Source: Magnolia sinica (taxonomy: Eukaryota; Streptophyta; Magnoliopsida; Magnoliales; Magnoliaceae). From it: a stretch of DNA of 64,000 nucleotides. The notes below the pieces were generated by a model, which was not told the DNA's origin, ran no database searches, and saw nothing but the letters and a program-made list of their open reading frames with translations. The position numbers were made by a program, and so were the translations under genes. Below, one piece after another: positions 44,805-56,465 of this stretch. The stretch lies in NCBI RefSeq assembly GCF_029962835.1, contig NC_080588.1, forward strand, positions 15,146,001 to 15,210,000, in the 5' to 3' direction. The first letter of the stretch is position 1. The number at the start of each line of letters is the position of its first letter.

Positions 44805-46499
44805 TGTCACGCCCCAAACTTAGAAAACGGGCTCACAAAATTCTCGATCGCTGAATCCGATATCGACAGCTTCCGTAGTACCCCATTCTCTGCTCCCAGC
44901 GTCTATACACCAGATTCCGATCCTGAGATCCTATAAGGATGATTTTCTAACGTACATTTAACTCGTAATAAGCATAACCATAAGTTTACCCAAATCACAA
45001 AGGCAACATCATCATCACATATCCACTAATATAATCATTTGAATACAATATTGAAAGGGAAATACATATATCAAAAATTAAAACTCCAGAAGTCCGGTGC
45101 ACGCTCCAAGCTCAACGGTGCTGCAACCAACGCCACCTACACGCATCTATCATGCATAAGCTTATAAAAAGCTTAGTGGGTGATGAAAGTGTGTGCACAA
45201 GGTAAGTGCCAAGTAAGTAATATGAGAGTAATCAGAGTAAGCGGAAATACTAATAAGCCCATAATCATACAATATCAGAAATACTGGCAAGATCATAAAT
45301 CATACGATATCAGAGTAATGTGAAAATATGTTGATAGGCCCATAAATACCATTAGCCTTATCCAGGCTATGCGATGCAAAAATATAATAAAAATAATATC
45401 ATATATTAATGAAGCAATGTAGATTAACTATGCAATGCGGGGACAGTAAGCCAAATATCAGATGCTAATGATGCAATATAATATGCGGTGCGAATGAAAT
45501 GACCAAGCTGGAGTGAAGTCGTGATGATAGTACGTAGTATCACAGGCTATGGGGTCCATCACAAGGGACTTCTATCCAAATCAGTCTCATATCTAAATTT
45601 GGATAGCCAGACTCAATGTAGTAGACTCTTGATCTCAGGTTAGTCATGCGCCCAACCGAAATTCTTGCCATTATGAAGGTACATAATAATTAGTTGCGCA
45701 CCACCAACCCAAGTGGATAGTGAATGAATAAATGAATGAATGAATATGCAACTCTTACTCGATAAGTCCACATATTAATACGGTTTCTCTCTGGGATCAT
45801 CACCAGGTTCTAGTACACTCTAAATGCAAATCACCGCCCACTGACACGCGACCATGCAAGTGGAAGAGACCTCACTATCTGCCTGGCCAGTAGTCAGCCA
45901 ATATCTACCCAGCACATTGATAGCAGATCCATTCATGAACTGGTCAAACTCAGCCTAGCAATGTCCCTACTCTCGGGCAGGTAAGGCCACACCCCCTCCC
46001 AACCGGCCACGACACAGTGGGAGACGTGGCCTCCTGTTATTTGGCCCTCATGCGCTTATATATATTCACTCGGTCTTGATGTTGAGGTGTCTCCTGGCCA
46101 CGAAGGTTTAGAGATTTTCACCCAGGGACATCTATGATGCCCGTATGTTACAGCCAAACATTTCTGGTGTCCCATATGGCTATCCACGATATGCGTGTGG
46201 AGGCTATGGCCCTAAGATCGCTAGGGCATACAGTAGTCACAACACACAATGCAAGATGCATGACTCATACAATCCAGTCATGTATCAATCCTGCGTATAC
46301 CGTGCGCTCATGTGAGATAACCTTCGCCTATCAAGGAGTCTCATAACAACCTGCCCAATGACATATGCAATGGTTAACCACATCTCATAACAAACATGTA
46401 AATGATGCGTATAAGCATGTATCATGATGCTATGCTGTCACATACTAGTAATCGGTATCAACAATCGGCCTCAACAATGTGGACATTTAACCAACATTA

Positions 46500-46860
46500 C
46501 CCTAAAGGAATGGCCCACATAAAGCCTAACATATAGTGGACCCATGGCCTCGCACAAGGGCATAATATACAACACCATGGGCCTTACTTAAGAGCTTAAT
46601 ACACATCATGATGGGCCTCTCACATGAGCCTAATATACATCACCATGGGCTTCATCACCTGACCCTCAAATGCATTACAATGAGCCTCATCACATAGACC
46701 TCATATTCATCACATTAGGCCTTAAACATGGACTAGATACACATCCTAACGGGCCTCAAATACGGGCCGCATATATATCACATTGGGCCTCAAACACAGG
46801 ATAATTACACATCATAATGGGTCTCAACTACGACCCGCATATATATTATATGGGTCTCGA
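46500..46860 (+). repeat. degenerate repeat with GGGCCTCA...ATACACATCA units
   Basis: Units of about 35-45 bp (for example CACATCATGATGGGCCTC, CATCACATTGGGCCTCAAAC) repeated about nine times with strong drift; more copies at 47440-47510. Confidence 0.7.
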
Positions 46861-47135
46861 CAATCGCCCTCAGCAATCGAAATCAGCCTCGATAATCGGA
46901 ATCAGCCTCGACAATTGGAATCGGCCTCATTAATCAGCCTGGATAATTAGAATCAGTCTTGACAATCAAAATCAGCCTTGACAATCAGAATCGGCCTCGA
47001 CAAACGGAATCGGCCTTGACAAACGGAATCGGCCTCGACAAATGGAGTTGGCCTCAATAAATAGAATTGGTCTTGACAATCGGAGCAGGCCTCGACAAAC
47101 AGAATCGGCCTCGATAATCAGAATTGGTAATCGGC
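46853..47135 (+). repeat. 21-bp minisatellite (GACAATCGGAATCGGCCTC)
   Basis: About thirteen units of 20-21 bp with the consensus GACAATCGGAATCGGCCTC. Substitutions are mostly C/T and G/A. Confidence 0.85.
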
Positions 47136-47564
47136 ACCGATAATCAGCATATAAACAAGGTGGGATCCATAGATGAACAACTGATCAACCATAATATAAA
47201 GATCAGCCATCGGCCGTGGTTATATCAAATCTGATATCGCGAAACCATCCATCTATGGCGAATGAGGCCCACTTATCCGGGTTAACCCATAAGAGAATTA
47301 TGAGAATGGGCCTAACAAGGCCTAAGGGAAGGTTACAATGTGGACATCCAACCATCATTGCCCATCAATGTGGAGCTTTAACCAGCATTACTCCCAAGGA
47401 ATGACGCTCATAGGGCTAATCGTATAGAGGGTCCATGGCCTCATACAAGGGCCTAATATACATCATCATGGGCCTCACTTATGAGGCATATACGCATCAC
47501 ATTGGGCCTCACTCATTGGCTTATATATATATATATATATATATGTATAACATCAAGTCGAATT

Positions 47565-47785
47565 AAGTGGGCCAAGTCGAATGGGCCAAATCGAATGGGC
47601 TGAGTCAAATGGGCCGAATCAAATGGGTCGATCAAATGGGCCAATTAAAATGAGCCAAATCAAATGGGCCGATCAAATGGGCTGGTACAAATGGGCCAAA
47701 TCAATTGGGCCGATCAAATGGGCCAATACAAATGGGTCGGTACAAATGGGCCGAATCAATTAGGCCGAGTTGAATGGGCCGAAAC
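47565..47785 (+). repeat. 15-bp minisatellite (AAATGGGCCGAATC)
   Basis: About fourteen units of 13-16 bp around AATGGGCC(G/A)A(A/T)C. The Asn/Gln/Trp-rich frames at 47581-47763 and 47664-47933 are translations of the repeat, not genes. Confidence 0.85.
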
Positions 47786-47789
47786 CAAC

Positions 47790-48245
47790 CACACCATTTA
47801 TTTATTGCTAGAGATCATTTTAGAGCATTATTTAAAAAAAAGGAATCATATCCAAAGGATCATCTGGACCATACCACAAATGACAGTGGTGATAATGATT
47901 TCCATAGTTGAATTTCCAGTGGGCCCACCATAGTATTTATTTTCCCATCCAGTTTGTTCCCAAGGTCACGAAGACCTGGACAGGGGGAGAAGCAAATATC
48001 ATATTGATTCAAAACTTCTGTACCCAAAGGGGTTTCAATGGTGGGCTTTCATTCCACTGTTTTCTGCAGTGTAATCCAAATGATATGAGATCTGTCTTAT
48101 TTTTAGTCTCAAGTCATGAGACAAGGTCGCCAAATGGATGGACGGTAGGGGTACGACACACGCTTCATGGTAAGGTCGTGTGCACGTCAGATGGATGGAC
48201 GGCATGGTATAGAATGCCTACATCAAAGGGGCCCACCGTCGCATC
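47790..48245. repeat. sequence related to the 62148 MITE family
   Basis: Shares a long collinear order with 62290-62680: GATCATCTGGACCATACCA, CCCACCATA..TTTATTTT, TTGTTC..AAGGTCA, TATTGAT.CAAAAC, TCTGTCTTATTTTT.GTCTC. No terminal repeat is recognisable here. Confidence 0.65.
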
Positions 48246-48399
48246 CTACGGACAGTGTGGATAAGACCCATACATCACGTGGGGTCCCTAGCTACGTCTA
48301 AATTAGTGGGATGGGAAGGATACAATACATGTATCATGGTGTCCATGACTGTGTCCATTGGATGGACGGTTTGGATAACATAATCGTTGCACCGTCCAG

Positions 48400-48640
48400 C
48401 AATTGGATGGTGCAGATATAGGCATACATCATGGTACGGTCCACGTAGTGGCCCACCTATGTAATCTTATTAATATATATATAATATAATATAATATAAT
48501 ATAATATAATATTATTTATTATATATATGTGTGTGCAGGTGGCAGCACTGCCCATACTCACCGTCCAGATTCATCTGGACGGTGCAGATCCCATGTTTAA
48601 AGGTGGGTCCACATCTGTGTGGCGTTTAATAGACTTGATA

Positions 48641-48723
<83 letters not shown>

Positions 48724-48860
48724 TAATATATATATAGCCCACCGTCCAGACCTCTGGAGGTTTTGGACAGTGCAGATTTCATGCGTATATCGTGGTGGGT
48801 CCACACGTGTGGCCCACCTCATCATGGCTAAATGAGTATATATTATATTCATATATAAAT

Positions 48861-48892
<32 letters not shown>

Positions 48893-49110
48893 CAATATAC
48901 ATATTATAATAATAATTATTTATTCATGCACTGAAGGTCCAGCGTTCAGGGGGTATGGATGCTCTGGATGGCGTGGATTTAATCCACAACACTATAGGTA
49001 TAGGTCCCACCGTCCTGACCCCTAGACGATGTGGATTTAATGTATATTCCATGGTGGGTCCACACGTGTGGCCCACATCGGCCTCCGATCAATCTGATAC
49101 TTATGTTTTC
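48400..49110 (+). repeat. three imperfect copies of an about 200-bp unit with TA tracts
   Basis: Each copy carries CACCGTCC, GTGCAGAT or GTGGATTT, and GGTGGGTCCACACGTGTGGC. Copies are centred near 48580, 48760 and 49030, separated by (TA)n at 48646-48718 and 48878-48890. Open frames through the TA tract are artefacts. Confidence 0.65.
48646..48718. repeat. (TA)n microsatellite
   Basis: About 73 bp of uninterrupted TA, with shorter AT-rich runs at 47521-47544 and 48471-48532. Confidence 0.95.
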
Positions 49111-49213
49111 CTTCGATTAGGCCCATCTAAACGAACTGCCATGTGGGCCCACTCGGTGGACGGCATGGATGAAATACTTCATGGTGAGCCACACACACAC
49201 ACACCATCCATAC

Positions 49214-49263
49214 AAGAGAGAGAGAGAGAGAAAGAAAGAAAGAGAGAGAAGAAGAGAGAGAGA
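49214..49263. repeat. (GA)n microsatellite
   Basis: GA/GAAA-rich tract, imperfect. Confidence 0.9.
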
Positions 49264-50154
49264 AGCGGTGAGATAGAGGAACCCCGCCACTATGGGCCCC
49301 TCTCTACATTACATACATCAATATGGGTCCCACAACAAGTGGGCCCTAAAATTAAAATCAATGATGGATCACCCACCTACTGCAGTCCTCCTCTAGCTCC
49401 TTGGACTCCTAGGCTTCTTATCTTCAATCTTAATGGAGGTTGATGATGAATGAGTGGTTGAGATAGGAGATGAGAGGGTAAAAAAATGGGCCACACTTGG
49501 ATTGCTCTTAGAAGGCTTGGACGTTTGAAGTTTTGTTGCTTGGGAGATTGTTTGAGAAAATGAGGGAGAGAGAGAAGTGATGGGATGATAAAGGATGGGT
49601 GTTGTAAGGAAGGGATGGATAGGGTATGGGCTTGGTTGAAATTTGTGTGAAAAGGGGATGGGTAGGGAGAGAGAGAGTTGACTTATGAAAAAGAGGGAGT
49701 GGATGCTTATACTTGGAATAGGGTGAGATGACATTGAGGTATAGGGGAGGTACTTGACTTGATGGATGTGACATGTTGTAGAGATTCTCTCGAAATTTGC
49801 AACATGTGACATTTTCTTTGAAATAAACGCGGGCCCACATCTTCTGTCCCGGGTATCGGATCGGTGCGCGAGTCATGGCGTTGGAACCGCGGTGACGGCG
49901 CGGTCACTAAAGTATAAGTTTCGGGTCGAGCCGACTTTGGTATGCCAGACCTGGCTTAGGATCGCGTGTAAATGTCGAATACAGGTCGAGGGTTACCAGA
50001 ATTTGATCGGGAGGACCGCGGAAGCCTACGGAATGGTACGGTATAGGATACGGGTCTTGCACCAACCAACCTACGGAATTACGTGCCGACCAAGAGAGCC
50101 GCTACCTGAAACATATTACGTCCATGATAAATATTTGAATCACTAGCCGTGATA

Positions 50155-50714
50155 CCTCTAACACATCACTTGCCTCGATAGAGAAATAAGTTGAATCATG
50201 GGAGTTTTGAAATTCCAAGATACATGCCCAGGCCATAACAGGAGGTAGCACATGACTAATATAATAAAAGAAAAGAGTAGCAATAAGCTAACTCAACAAA
50301 AGAGAAGAGTAGCAATGACTAACTCAACAAAAGAGGAGAGTAACAAGGGCTAACTCAAGAAAATTTGTAAAGGCAAGGGCAAGGCTTGTATCCATTGCCT
50401 CACATAAATTAATAACAATCACACGTAATTAACTTCATACCATAATTTTCAAATGATAAATAATTGTTGGTGGTAAATTATACATTTACAGGGAGAGAAT
50501 CATAGTAATATGAAAGCATATAAAAGGTAAGATAAATCATATCAACTCAAATTAATGTAAGCTTAAAGGAATCCCTCACCTTAGCCTCAGATCTAAACCC
50601 TATGTAGATATTCATGTAGGAAAGCTTGTACATGAAAAGCTTCCACATGAATCACGACATCACTTGAGCAAGAGGGATACACCATGCATATGGAGAAGGA
50701 AGAGGGCGTTCAGG

Positions 50715-50763
<49 letters not shown>

Positions 50764-52435
50764 ACTTGGGCGTTGGGAGATTAGGCGTGTGAGTGGAGAG
50801 GGGAACGCATATTCCTTTTTAAAAGGAGCGGGTGTGTGAGAGGGGTGTGTTTCACATCCCACTCGGATTGAGTTTATCCATTTTTTTCATTTTCTGATGA
50901 TCTTTATTTAAATCTAATTTATCCATTGTGTCAGGGTCGTTAAATAGAGCCGAGATTTATAATTTTCTCAGTGATTCGAAATTTAGATTGGCTTATCTTA
51001 AAAATTCCCTTAACGGGTGCCAAAACGAACTTGATCTCAATTAACGGTCCACACTTAATGATCAAGGCCCAATTTTAGGAGAAATGTGTAGTCAAGATAG
51101 GAAAATGGTCAAAATTTAGTGGTTGATCGATGGTGAAAAAAGCTTAAATATAAAATTTCACCTTTTGTACCAAAAGGAAGGAACTGACTTCAACCTTCAA
51201 TGGTATAGGATCATAGATCGAGGCCTAAATTTTGTATAACCTCATAGTCATATGAGACCAGAGTGTGGTCTAAATTTGAGTTGTGATGACCGAAAGGAAG
51301 TGGCTAAATCCAAAGATCCAGATTTATATGGAGTTTATAGGCCTTGACAGGATAATTTCGCGCCTAAGGAAAAGCCTATCAAAGTGGGGTCTTCATATTT
51401 CACAATTAGTCTATATGATGGGCAATCCAAATTGTTCATATGAAGGGAAATATCCTACTACGACTAAGCACAAGGTTTCTTTAATCGATGGACATCAAAA
51501 TCAATGATTAAGGGGATGATTTATCAATTGAGTCACTTTTACAATGATCTAAGGGCCGAAATTTGACATGTATGGTTAATTTATGATACATATGCATGGT
51601 ATAAGATTTCACATGAAACGGATCGTGGGAACCATGTGATCTATAATTCAGGGGTCTAGGTTAATGGCATTTTCGTAATTATTACTGATTTGATAGTTTT
51701 GGGAAATCTAATTGTTCTACATAGTTGTAGGCACGTTTTTAAGTAATTCTTACAAAAGAACTTATATCTAAATGATTATGAATAAATAATTATTCATCAA
51801 ACTAATTAAGGGAATATACATATATCAACCAACATAATGGATGGTTAGATGATAGGTTAAAAATAGAAAAACTTGATGGTGAGTACTCTAATCATGTATG
51901 TAAATGTGTGTATGATTAGTTTTGTAAACGGATGATCACAAGTGAGTTTTTAGAGTGATCAAGAGGTAGAAAATGTATACCATTATATTCAAGTGATTTG
52001 TTCACATGTATAAGTTTCTCATATTGTAGTTTTGATAGTGGGTTAAGCATATTCATAGGTAGCGAACAAGATGAACGGATCAGAATCTCAATTTGATGTG
52101 TACAAGTGGATGTTGAGATCAAGTAGCTAGTTTACTATGATCAGGTGGTCCAAACTCAGAGTGGACGGTCAAATATCTTTACCTAGCAGTGAATCGGTTG
52201 GTTATGATGGCAAGTAAGAATACTTGGGTATATGATGATCCTATCTCAAAATCAACGGTCAGATGGCTTGATCTATGAATGAAGATTATTTCCAACGGTT
52301 AGATTCATGTTGGAGAATGAATGTAAGGTTAGGATAACTAGATTGGTATCGTACACATGTACATAATAAGTTAAATTTCATGGTAACACTTGAGAACTTT
52401 TAATACTCGAGTATTGAAAAGTTTAAGGTGTTACA
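50155..52435. repeat. element D, right part
   Basis: Non-coding. 50260-50350 has three units of AAAAGAGAAGAGTAGCAA..CTAACTCAAC (period about 36-38 bp). 50717-50759 is (CT)n. 51640-52435 is the block found inverted at 5695-6508, which shows that the right end of D is a conserved family end. Confidence 0.65.
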
Positions 52436-52440
52436 GATCT

Positions 52441-52704
52441 AAGTTGACCAAGCTCAAAATATCGTAACTTTCCTAAATCATATTATATTTATGAAAAATA
52501 ATTCATTTGGTATTTATCCCATATAATGTCTAAAGTTAGAACATCATCCTGAAGACTTGTGTGGTGTGGCTAAGCATGTGACCAATGATTAAAGAGAAAT
52601 CTAACTCAACAATCAGGATCACATGATCGTGTGGGCATATTCATGAAGAGTAAGGCCTTACATGATCACTTAGGTTGGACATGTGTGCCACCATTCACCA
52701 TGCA
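52441..52704. other. short non-coding spacer between D and C
   Basis: About 265 bp with no recognised feature; part of the older host sequence in which both elements sit. Confidence 0.4.
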
Positions 52705-52709
52705 TGGGT

Positions 52710-53431
52710 TGATGTAGAGCGGGTCGTAGACAGTTTCATGGCCAAGATGGATCAGAAAAGGTCAGGTCAACGACAAAAGTAATCTGGATCGTCAGACCTT
52801 AAATCGGGCGTATCTCGCAATCTGGGATGAGTTATCGGACATAACATATATGATTTCAGGGTAGAACGAGCTACTTTAGCCACCCAACCCCGTTATGCCA
52901 GGTTGCGTAAGCCGGATTTGCGAAATACCACCGATTGACGGTCGTTTCCCTATTTTAATTCTGTTTTTACTATAAATAGTAAGTTTTAGTTTGATTATAA
53001 CTCTTCATCCGTTGGCCTTTAGGAGTTGCGCCTAACACGAGAAATGCTTAGAATAATTAGGAGAACATCTTGGTGAAGCCAAATAGGACACTTACTATTT
53101 TTGGCTGAAAACCTTGTGCACTAGTAGACATCACGACCATCTATAAATAGTAAGTTTACTATTTATAGCAAGTTACGAATTCTAGGAGTTTTACTTATAA
53201 TTTGCTTCTGATTTCTCTCCCATTGTTTGGTATCCCTATTTAAAGGGTTGTGAACTCATTTATTTCATTCATCATTCAATTTCAAATTTTATAGAATTTA
53301 TTTTCTATTTTTTATTCTTTTCCTCATGGATTCGAGGAGTCTCTGTGAGGAGTCCAGAGAAGTTCCATGGATTCAGAACAGTTATCCTCTTGAGGAAGAC
53401 GGAACTCGACATCACATCCTCTCCTGTGTCA
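52710..53431 (+). repeat. element C 5' LTR
   Basis: 722 bp, TGATGTAGAGC to CTGTGTCA. TATA box TATAAATA at 52971-52978. Relative to the 3' LTR it has an extra 14 bp near its start. Confidence 0.85.
52971..52978 (+). promoter_or_regulatory. TATA box of C 5' LTR
   Basis: TATAAATA, conserved as TATAAATA in the 3' LTR (about 60051). Confidence 0.5.
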
Positions 53432-53434
53432 GTT

Positions 53435-53452
53435 TGGTATCAGTGTGAGGCT
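53435..53452 (+). other. element C primer-binding site, initiator-Met type
   Basis: TGGTATCAGTGTGAGGCT, three bases after the LTR; the first nine bases match the complement of plant initiator tRNA-Met. Confidence 0.7.
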
Positions 53453-53465
53453 TTTCCTCAGATTT

Positions 53466-54095
53466 ATGCCTTCTAACGATGGGTCGGGCAACAATCCCAT
53501 GGATGGTGCTTTAGGGAATTTATCTTTAACTGTGACAGCTTTTGAAGCAGCGCAACGAGAGAATCGGCAAGCCATACAAGGCCTGCAGGCTTCCATCGAT
53601 CGCATGGCAGATCTCCTAGCAGAGGCCCTAGGGTAACTCCATGTTCATGTTAGTAATCCACAACCACCTATTGCTGGAACTCGTGGTCACCCTGATCATG
53701 GAATAGTGCCAACAATGAACCAAAGAGTCATTCCTGAGGAAAGAGAATCCAACGACGAGGAGGTCGATGACGTAGTCCTTCAATATTCTAGACAAGGTGG
53801 CGATCGGGCAAATCGAGAGTTCAATATGAGGGTTGATATTTGTAGCTTCAATGGCCAACTACACATTGAGGATTTCCTCGATCGGCTTTCTGAGGTTGAG
53901 CGATTCTTTGATTATATGGATATTTCGGAAGCAAAAAAGGTCAAGCTTGTGGCCTACAAGTTGAAAGGTGGAGCTTCAGCTTGGTGGGAGCAACTATAAC
54001 TCACACAGGCAAGATAGATGAAAGCACCCATCCACACATGGCAGCAGATGAAGCAATTGTTACACACACAATTCCTCCCTAGTGACTACGATCAG
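53466..54095 (+). pseudogene. gag: element C gag, N-terminal part
   Basis: Frames 53466-53636 (MPSNDGSGNNPMDGALGNLS, a coiled-coil-like AAQRENRQAIQGLQASIDRM) and 53706-53999 (VDICSFNGQLHIEDFLDRLS, EVERFFDYMDISEAKKVKLV then AYKLKGGASAWWEQL) are typical chromovirus Gag. After a TAA at 53997 the reading continues TWQQMKQLL...FLPSDYDQ to 54095. Copia sequence begins immediately after, and the zinc knuckle of this gag is found at 56537. Confidence 0.85.
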
Positions 54096-54098
54096 GTA

Positions 54099-55821
54099 TG
54101 TAAATGTTATAATTTATAAATTACACTCTTGTTTGTCAAATTTCAATGAGACAAAACAACTTATGGAAAGTTCACCTTTAAGAAAATCAAGAAGATGGAA
54201 AGTCCACCTTCAAGTGAATCAAGACAGAAAGTTCACCTTCAAGTAAATCATGAAGTTGGAAAGTGCAAGCTTAAGTGCAGGTCATGAAGTTAGAAACTTC
54301 AAAGCTGAATTGAGTTCAAGTTCTACTACACTTATAGTAGAAGAACAAGCTTCACCTTTGACTACATTTCAAGTATAAGATCAACTATTGAAGATTCAAG
54401 AAGATGATTCAAGCTCTACACTTCAATGTCCAGTGTTCTCAGGTATAATAGACCCTAAAAAGATCTTAGACTTAGGTGCTTTCAAAAGATAAACTCATAT
54501 GGGTTTTTATATGGTTAGGCTTTAGTTCAACTAGTTTAGACCTTGGTTCGACTAGTCTAAGTTGTACCTTGACCAATCTAAGATTATCTTCTGGTGGTTT
54601 TTCAACTAGTCGAGTAGACTACTTGACTAGTCGAAGAGGGACTTTCGACCAGTCGAGGGTTGCTCGACTCGAAGTCTAGCAACTATTTTCTGGCACCCTC
54701 GACCAGTTAAAGAGGACCCTCGACCAGTTGAGTAGTGCCTTTGACCAGTCGAAGAACAGTTTTATCCGATCACGCCCAAAATTTGAAATTTTGTTAGATC
54801 TTAAGCGAGTCGAAGGAGACCTTAGACGAGTCGAAGCAACAACATTTCTAACTATAAATAAGAGGCCTTCTCTCATTCCGAATTGATTCATTCAAGATAA
54901 GAAAAGCCTTCACCAAGAGAAAGAGAAGTCTCCACTATCTTCAAGCTATTGCATGGATTTTAATATTTTGTTTATATAGCTTTTTTGTTTTAATTCCCTG
55001 ATCTCTTTTCATGAATCTTATTTTTTAAAGAGAGTAATCACACTTCTTTTGAGATATGAGGAATTCAAACAAATAGCCTTTGGTTTGAATTAATTTAAAA
55101 TCAATCTAGAACCTAAAGCCCTTGTTTGTGTTACTAGACATTGAACATTCTACTTCAAGTGATGTGGTTCTACAAACTACATCAAGAACATCTTCAAAGA
55201 GAAGATAAATATAATTCTATTTCTTTGTATTTTTTGTTTCTTTTAGATAACTAGAAAATCTTATATATTGGTTTTGACTGAGCTTGCCAGAAAATTTCGG
55301 TGTGGAGTTTTTGTTTGTATAACCCTTCTAAAATCACAAATGTATAGGTTTTAAGGTGAACCTGTGAAAACCTTGCTTTTAGTGAACGCCAATATCACGT
55401 GGGTTGTGATTATTGGGAGTGGAGTAGGTGTGGCTATTTGTGAATAGTTGGTGTACACACCAAACCACTATAACTCCTGGTGTTGTGGTAAATGTTTATT
55501 ATTATTATTATTATTTTTGTATCTGTGGTGAATGGTTATAACTTTATTTCTGCATTGGTGAATGATTGTAATAGATAGGTTTATTATCTCATACTTAGTT
55601 TGAAGTCTTGATCCTTACAAACGTTTGTGAAATCAGGTTATCCTACCTAAAACTTTATTTTTGGTGTAAGGTTGTCCCATGAATTAAGTTTGAATCAAAT
55701 TTTCAATACTAGTGCTATTGAGATTTGTAATTTATTTTGATTTATTTATTATTTCAGTACTTTAAGTTTTGACATAGTCCTATTCAACCCCCCCCAAGGA
55801 CTGTTAAGCTCGCCTTTTTCA
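54099..55821 (+). mobile_element. copia 5' LTR inserted in the gag of C
   Basis: From TGTAAATG (54099) to CTTTTTCA (55821), about 1.72 kb, followed by an initiator-Met PBS. It has repeated CGACTAGTCGA / CGACCAGTCGA motifs (54530-54850), a TATA-like CTATAAATAAG (54855), and a T-rich 3' end. No target duplication is recognised at the left (preceding bases AGGTA) because the 3' half of this element is missing. Confidence 0.65.
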
Positions 55822-55823
55822 AG

Positions 55824-55839
55824 TGGTATCAGAGTTAAG
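55824..55839 (+). other. copia primer-binding site, initiator-Met type
   Basis: TGGTATCAGAGTTAAG two bases after the LTR end. Confidence 0.75.
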
Positions 55840-55894
55840 TTGCTCATTTTTTTTTTATTAAGTTCCTTGAGTTTAAAGATTTAGAGCTTTCATT

Positions 55895-56465
55895 GTGTCA
55901 AAATTAGATAGCTTGTTTATTACTAGGCCACCACCTTTTGATGGCTCCAACTATGTATATTAGAAAGCCATAATGAGGATTTTTTAAAAATTCTTAGATG
56001 AAAGCGTGTGGCAAGCCACCGTAAACAAATGGGAAACACCTATGTTTGAAGTTCTAGGTAGTGATGGAACTAAATCTTTGAAAGAAACTCCATTCTATTT
56101 ATGGACTACACCTTAGAAAAGCAAAAGCAATGCAAATGCTAAGGCCTTAAATGCCATTACTTGTTCTTTATCACCTAATGAATTCAAAAGAATTATTTCA
56201 TGTGATACAGCTAAACAAGCTTGGGATATTCTTGAAATGACACATGAAAGAATTATTATATTCAAGAAATTTAAAGTTCAAATCCTCACTACAAAATTTG
56301 AGAAAATTTGTATGGAAGAAAATGAAACATTCATGGACTTCTACACGAAATTAAATGATATAGTAAATTCCATGTGGGGTCTAGGAGATAAAATCCTAGA
56401 AAGCAAGGTCTGTACGAAAATACTAAGATCTCTTCTTGATATCAAGGAAGTAGACAAATTAGGCC
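55895..56465 (+). pseudogene. gag: copia gag (UBN2-type), truncated
   Basis: Reads TRPPPFDGSNYVY...IFLKFLDESVWQATVNKWETP, a stop, then SNANAKALNAITCSLSPNEF, KRIISCDTAKQAWDILEMTH and FEKICMEENETFMDFYTKLN ...KILRSLL. This is the N-terminal half of copia Gag. It stops at about 56465, where gypsy gag resumes, so the rest of the copia element was lost by deletion that joined the two gags. Confidence 0.82.

Larger units (their letters stand above)
44805..50154. mobile_element. element E: about 5.3-kb LTR-like insertion rich in minisatellites
   Basis: Begins TGTCACGCCCC directly after CCAAC. The right end is proposed at 50154 (GCCGTGATA, near-complement of the start TGTCACG) because the CG-rich character of the tail runs to there; an alternative end at 50061 (CTTGCA) has a perfect CCAAC after it (50062-50066). 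No coding motifs are seen on either strand. The interior contains three minisatellite fields, a MITE-related block, three imperfect repeats of an about 200-bp unit, and TA/GA tracts. It may be a giant solo LTR. Confidence 0.5.
44151..52435. mobile_element. element D: TGTAACA...TGTTACA LTR-like insertion (possible solo LTR)
   Basis: Left end TGTAACATCCCGAAATTTCC, right end AAGGTGTTACA, perfect 5-bp TSD GATCT (44146-44150 and 52436-52440). Both ends form hairpins (CCCGAAATT...AATTTCGGG at the left; ACTTTTAATAC/GTATTGAAAAG at the right). Without the nested element E it is about 2.9-3.0 kb and non-coding. The last 800 bp match 5695-6508 inverted. A solo LTR of a gypsy family best explains TG...CA ends with a 5-bp TSD. 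Confidence 0.72.

Noticed and set aside
47565-47785. CRISPR-like array
   Set aside because: Units of 13-16 bp are contiguous with no spacers; it is a minisatellite in a plant sequence.
48527-48876. Ile/Tyr-rich proteins on both strands
   Set aside because: They are translations of a (TA)n tract.
49393-49907. Three overlapping minus-strand frames of 66-139 codons in element E
   Set aside because: Low-complexity Ser/Pro/His composition in different frames, no motif, no start context; best explained by a CT-rich strand.
50062-50066. CCAAC as the definite right TSD of element E
   Set aside because: The match is perfect, but the CG-rich family-type tail appears to continue for about 90 bp beyond it, so it is kept only as an alternative.
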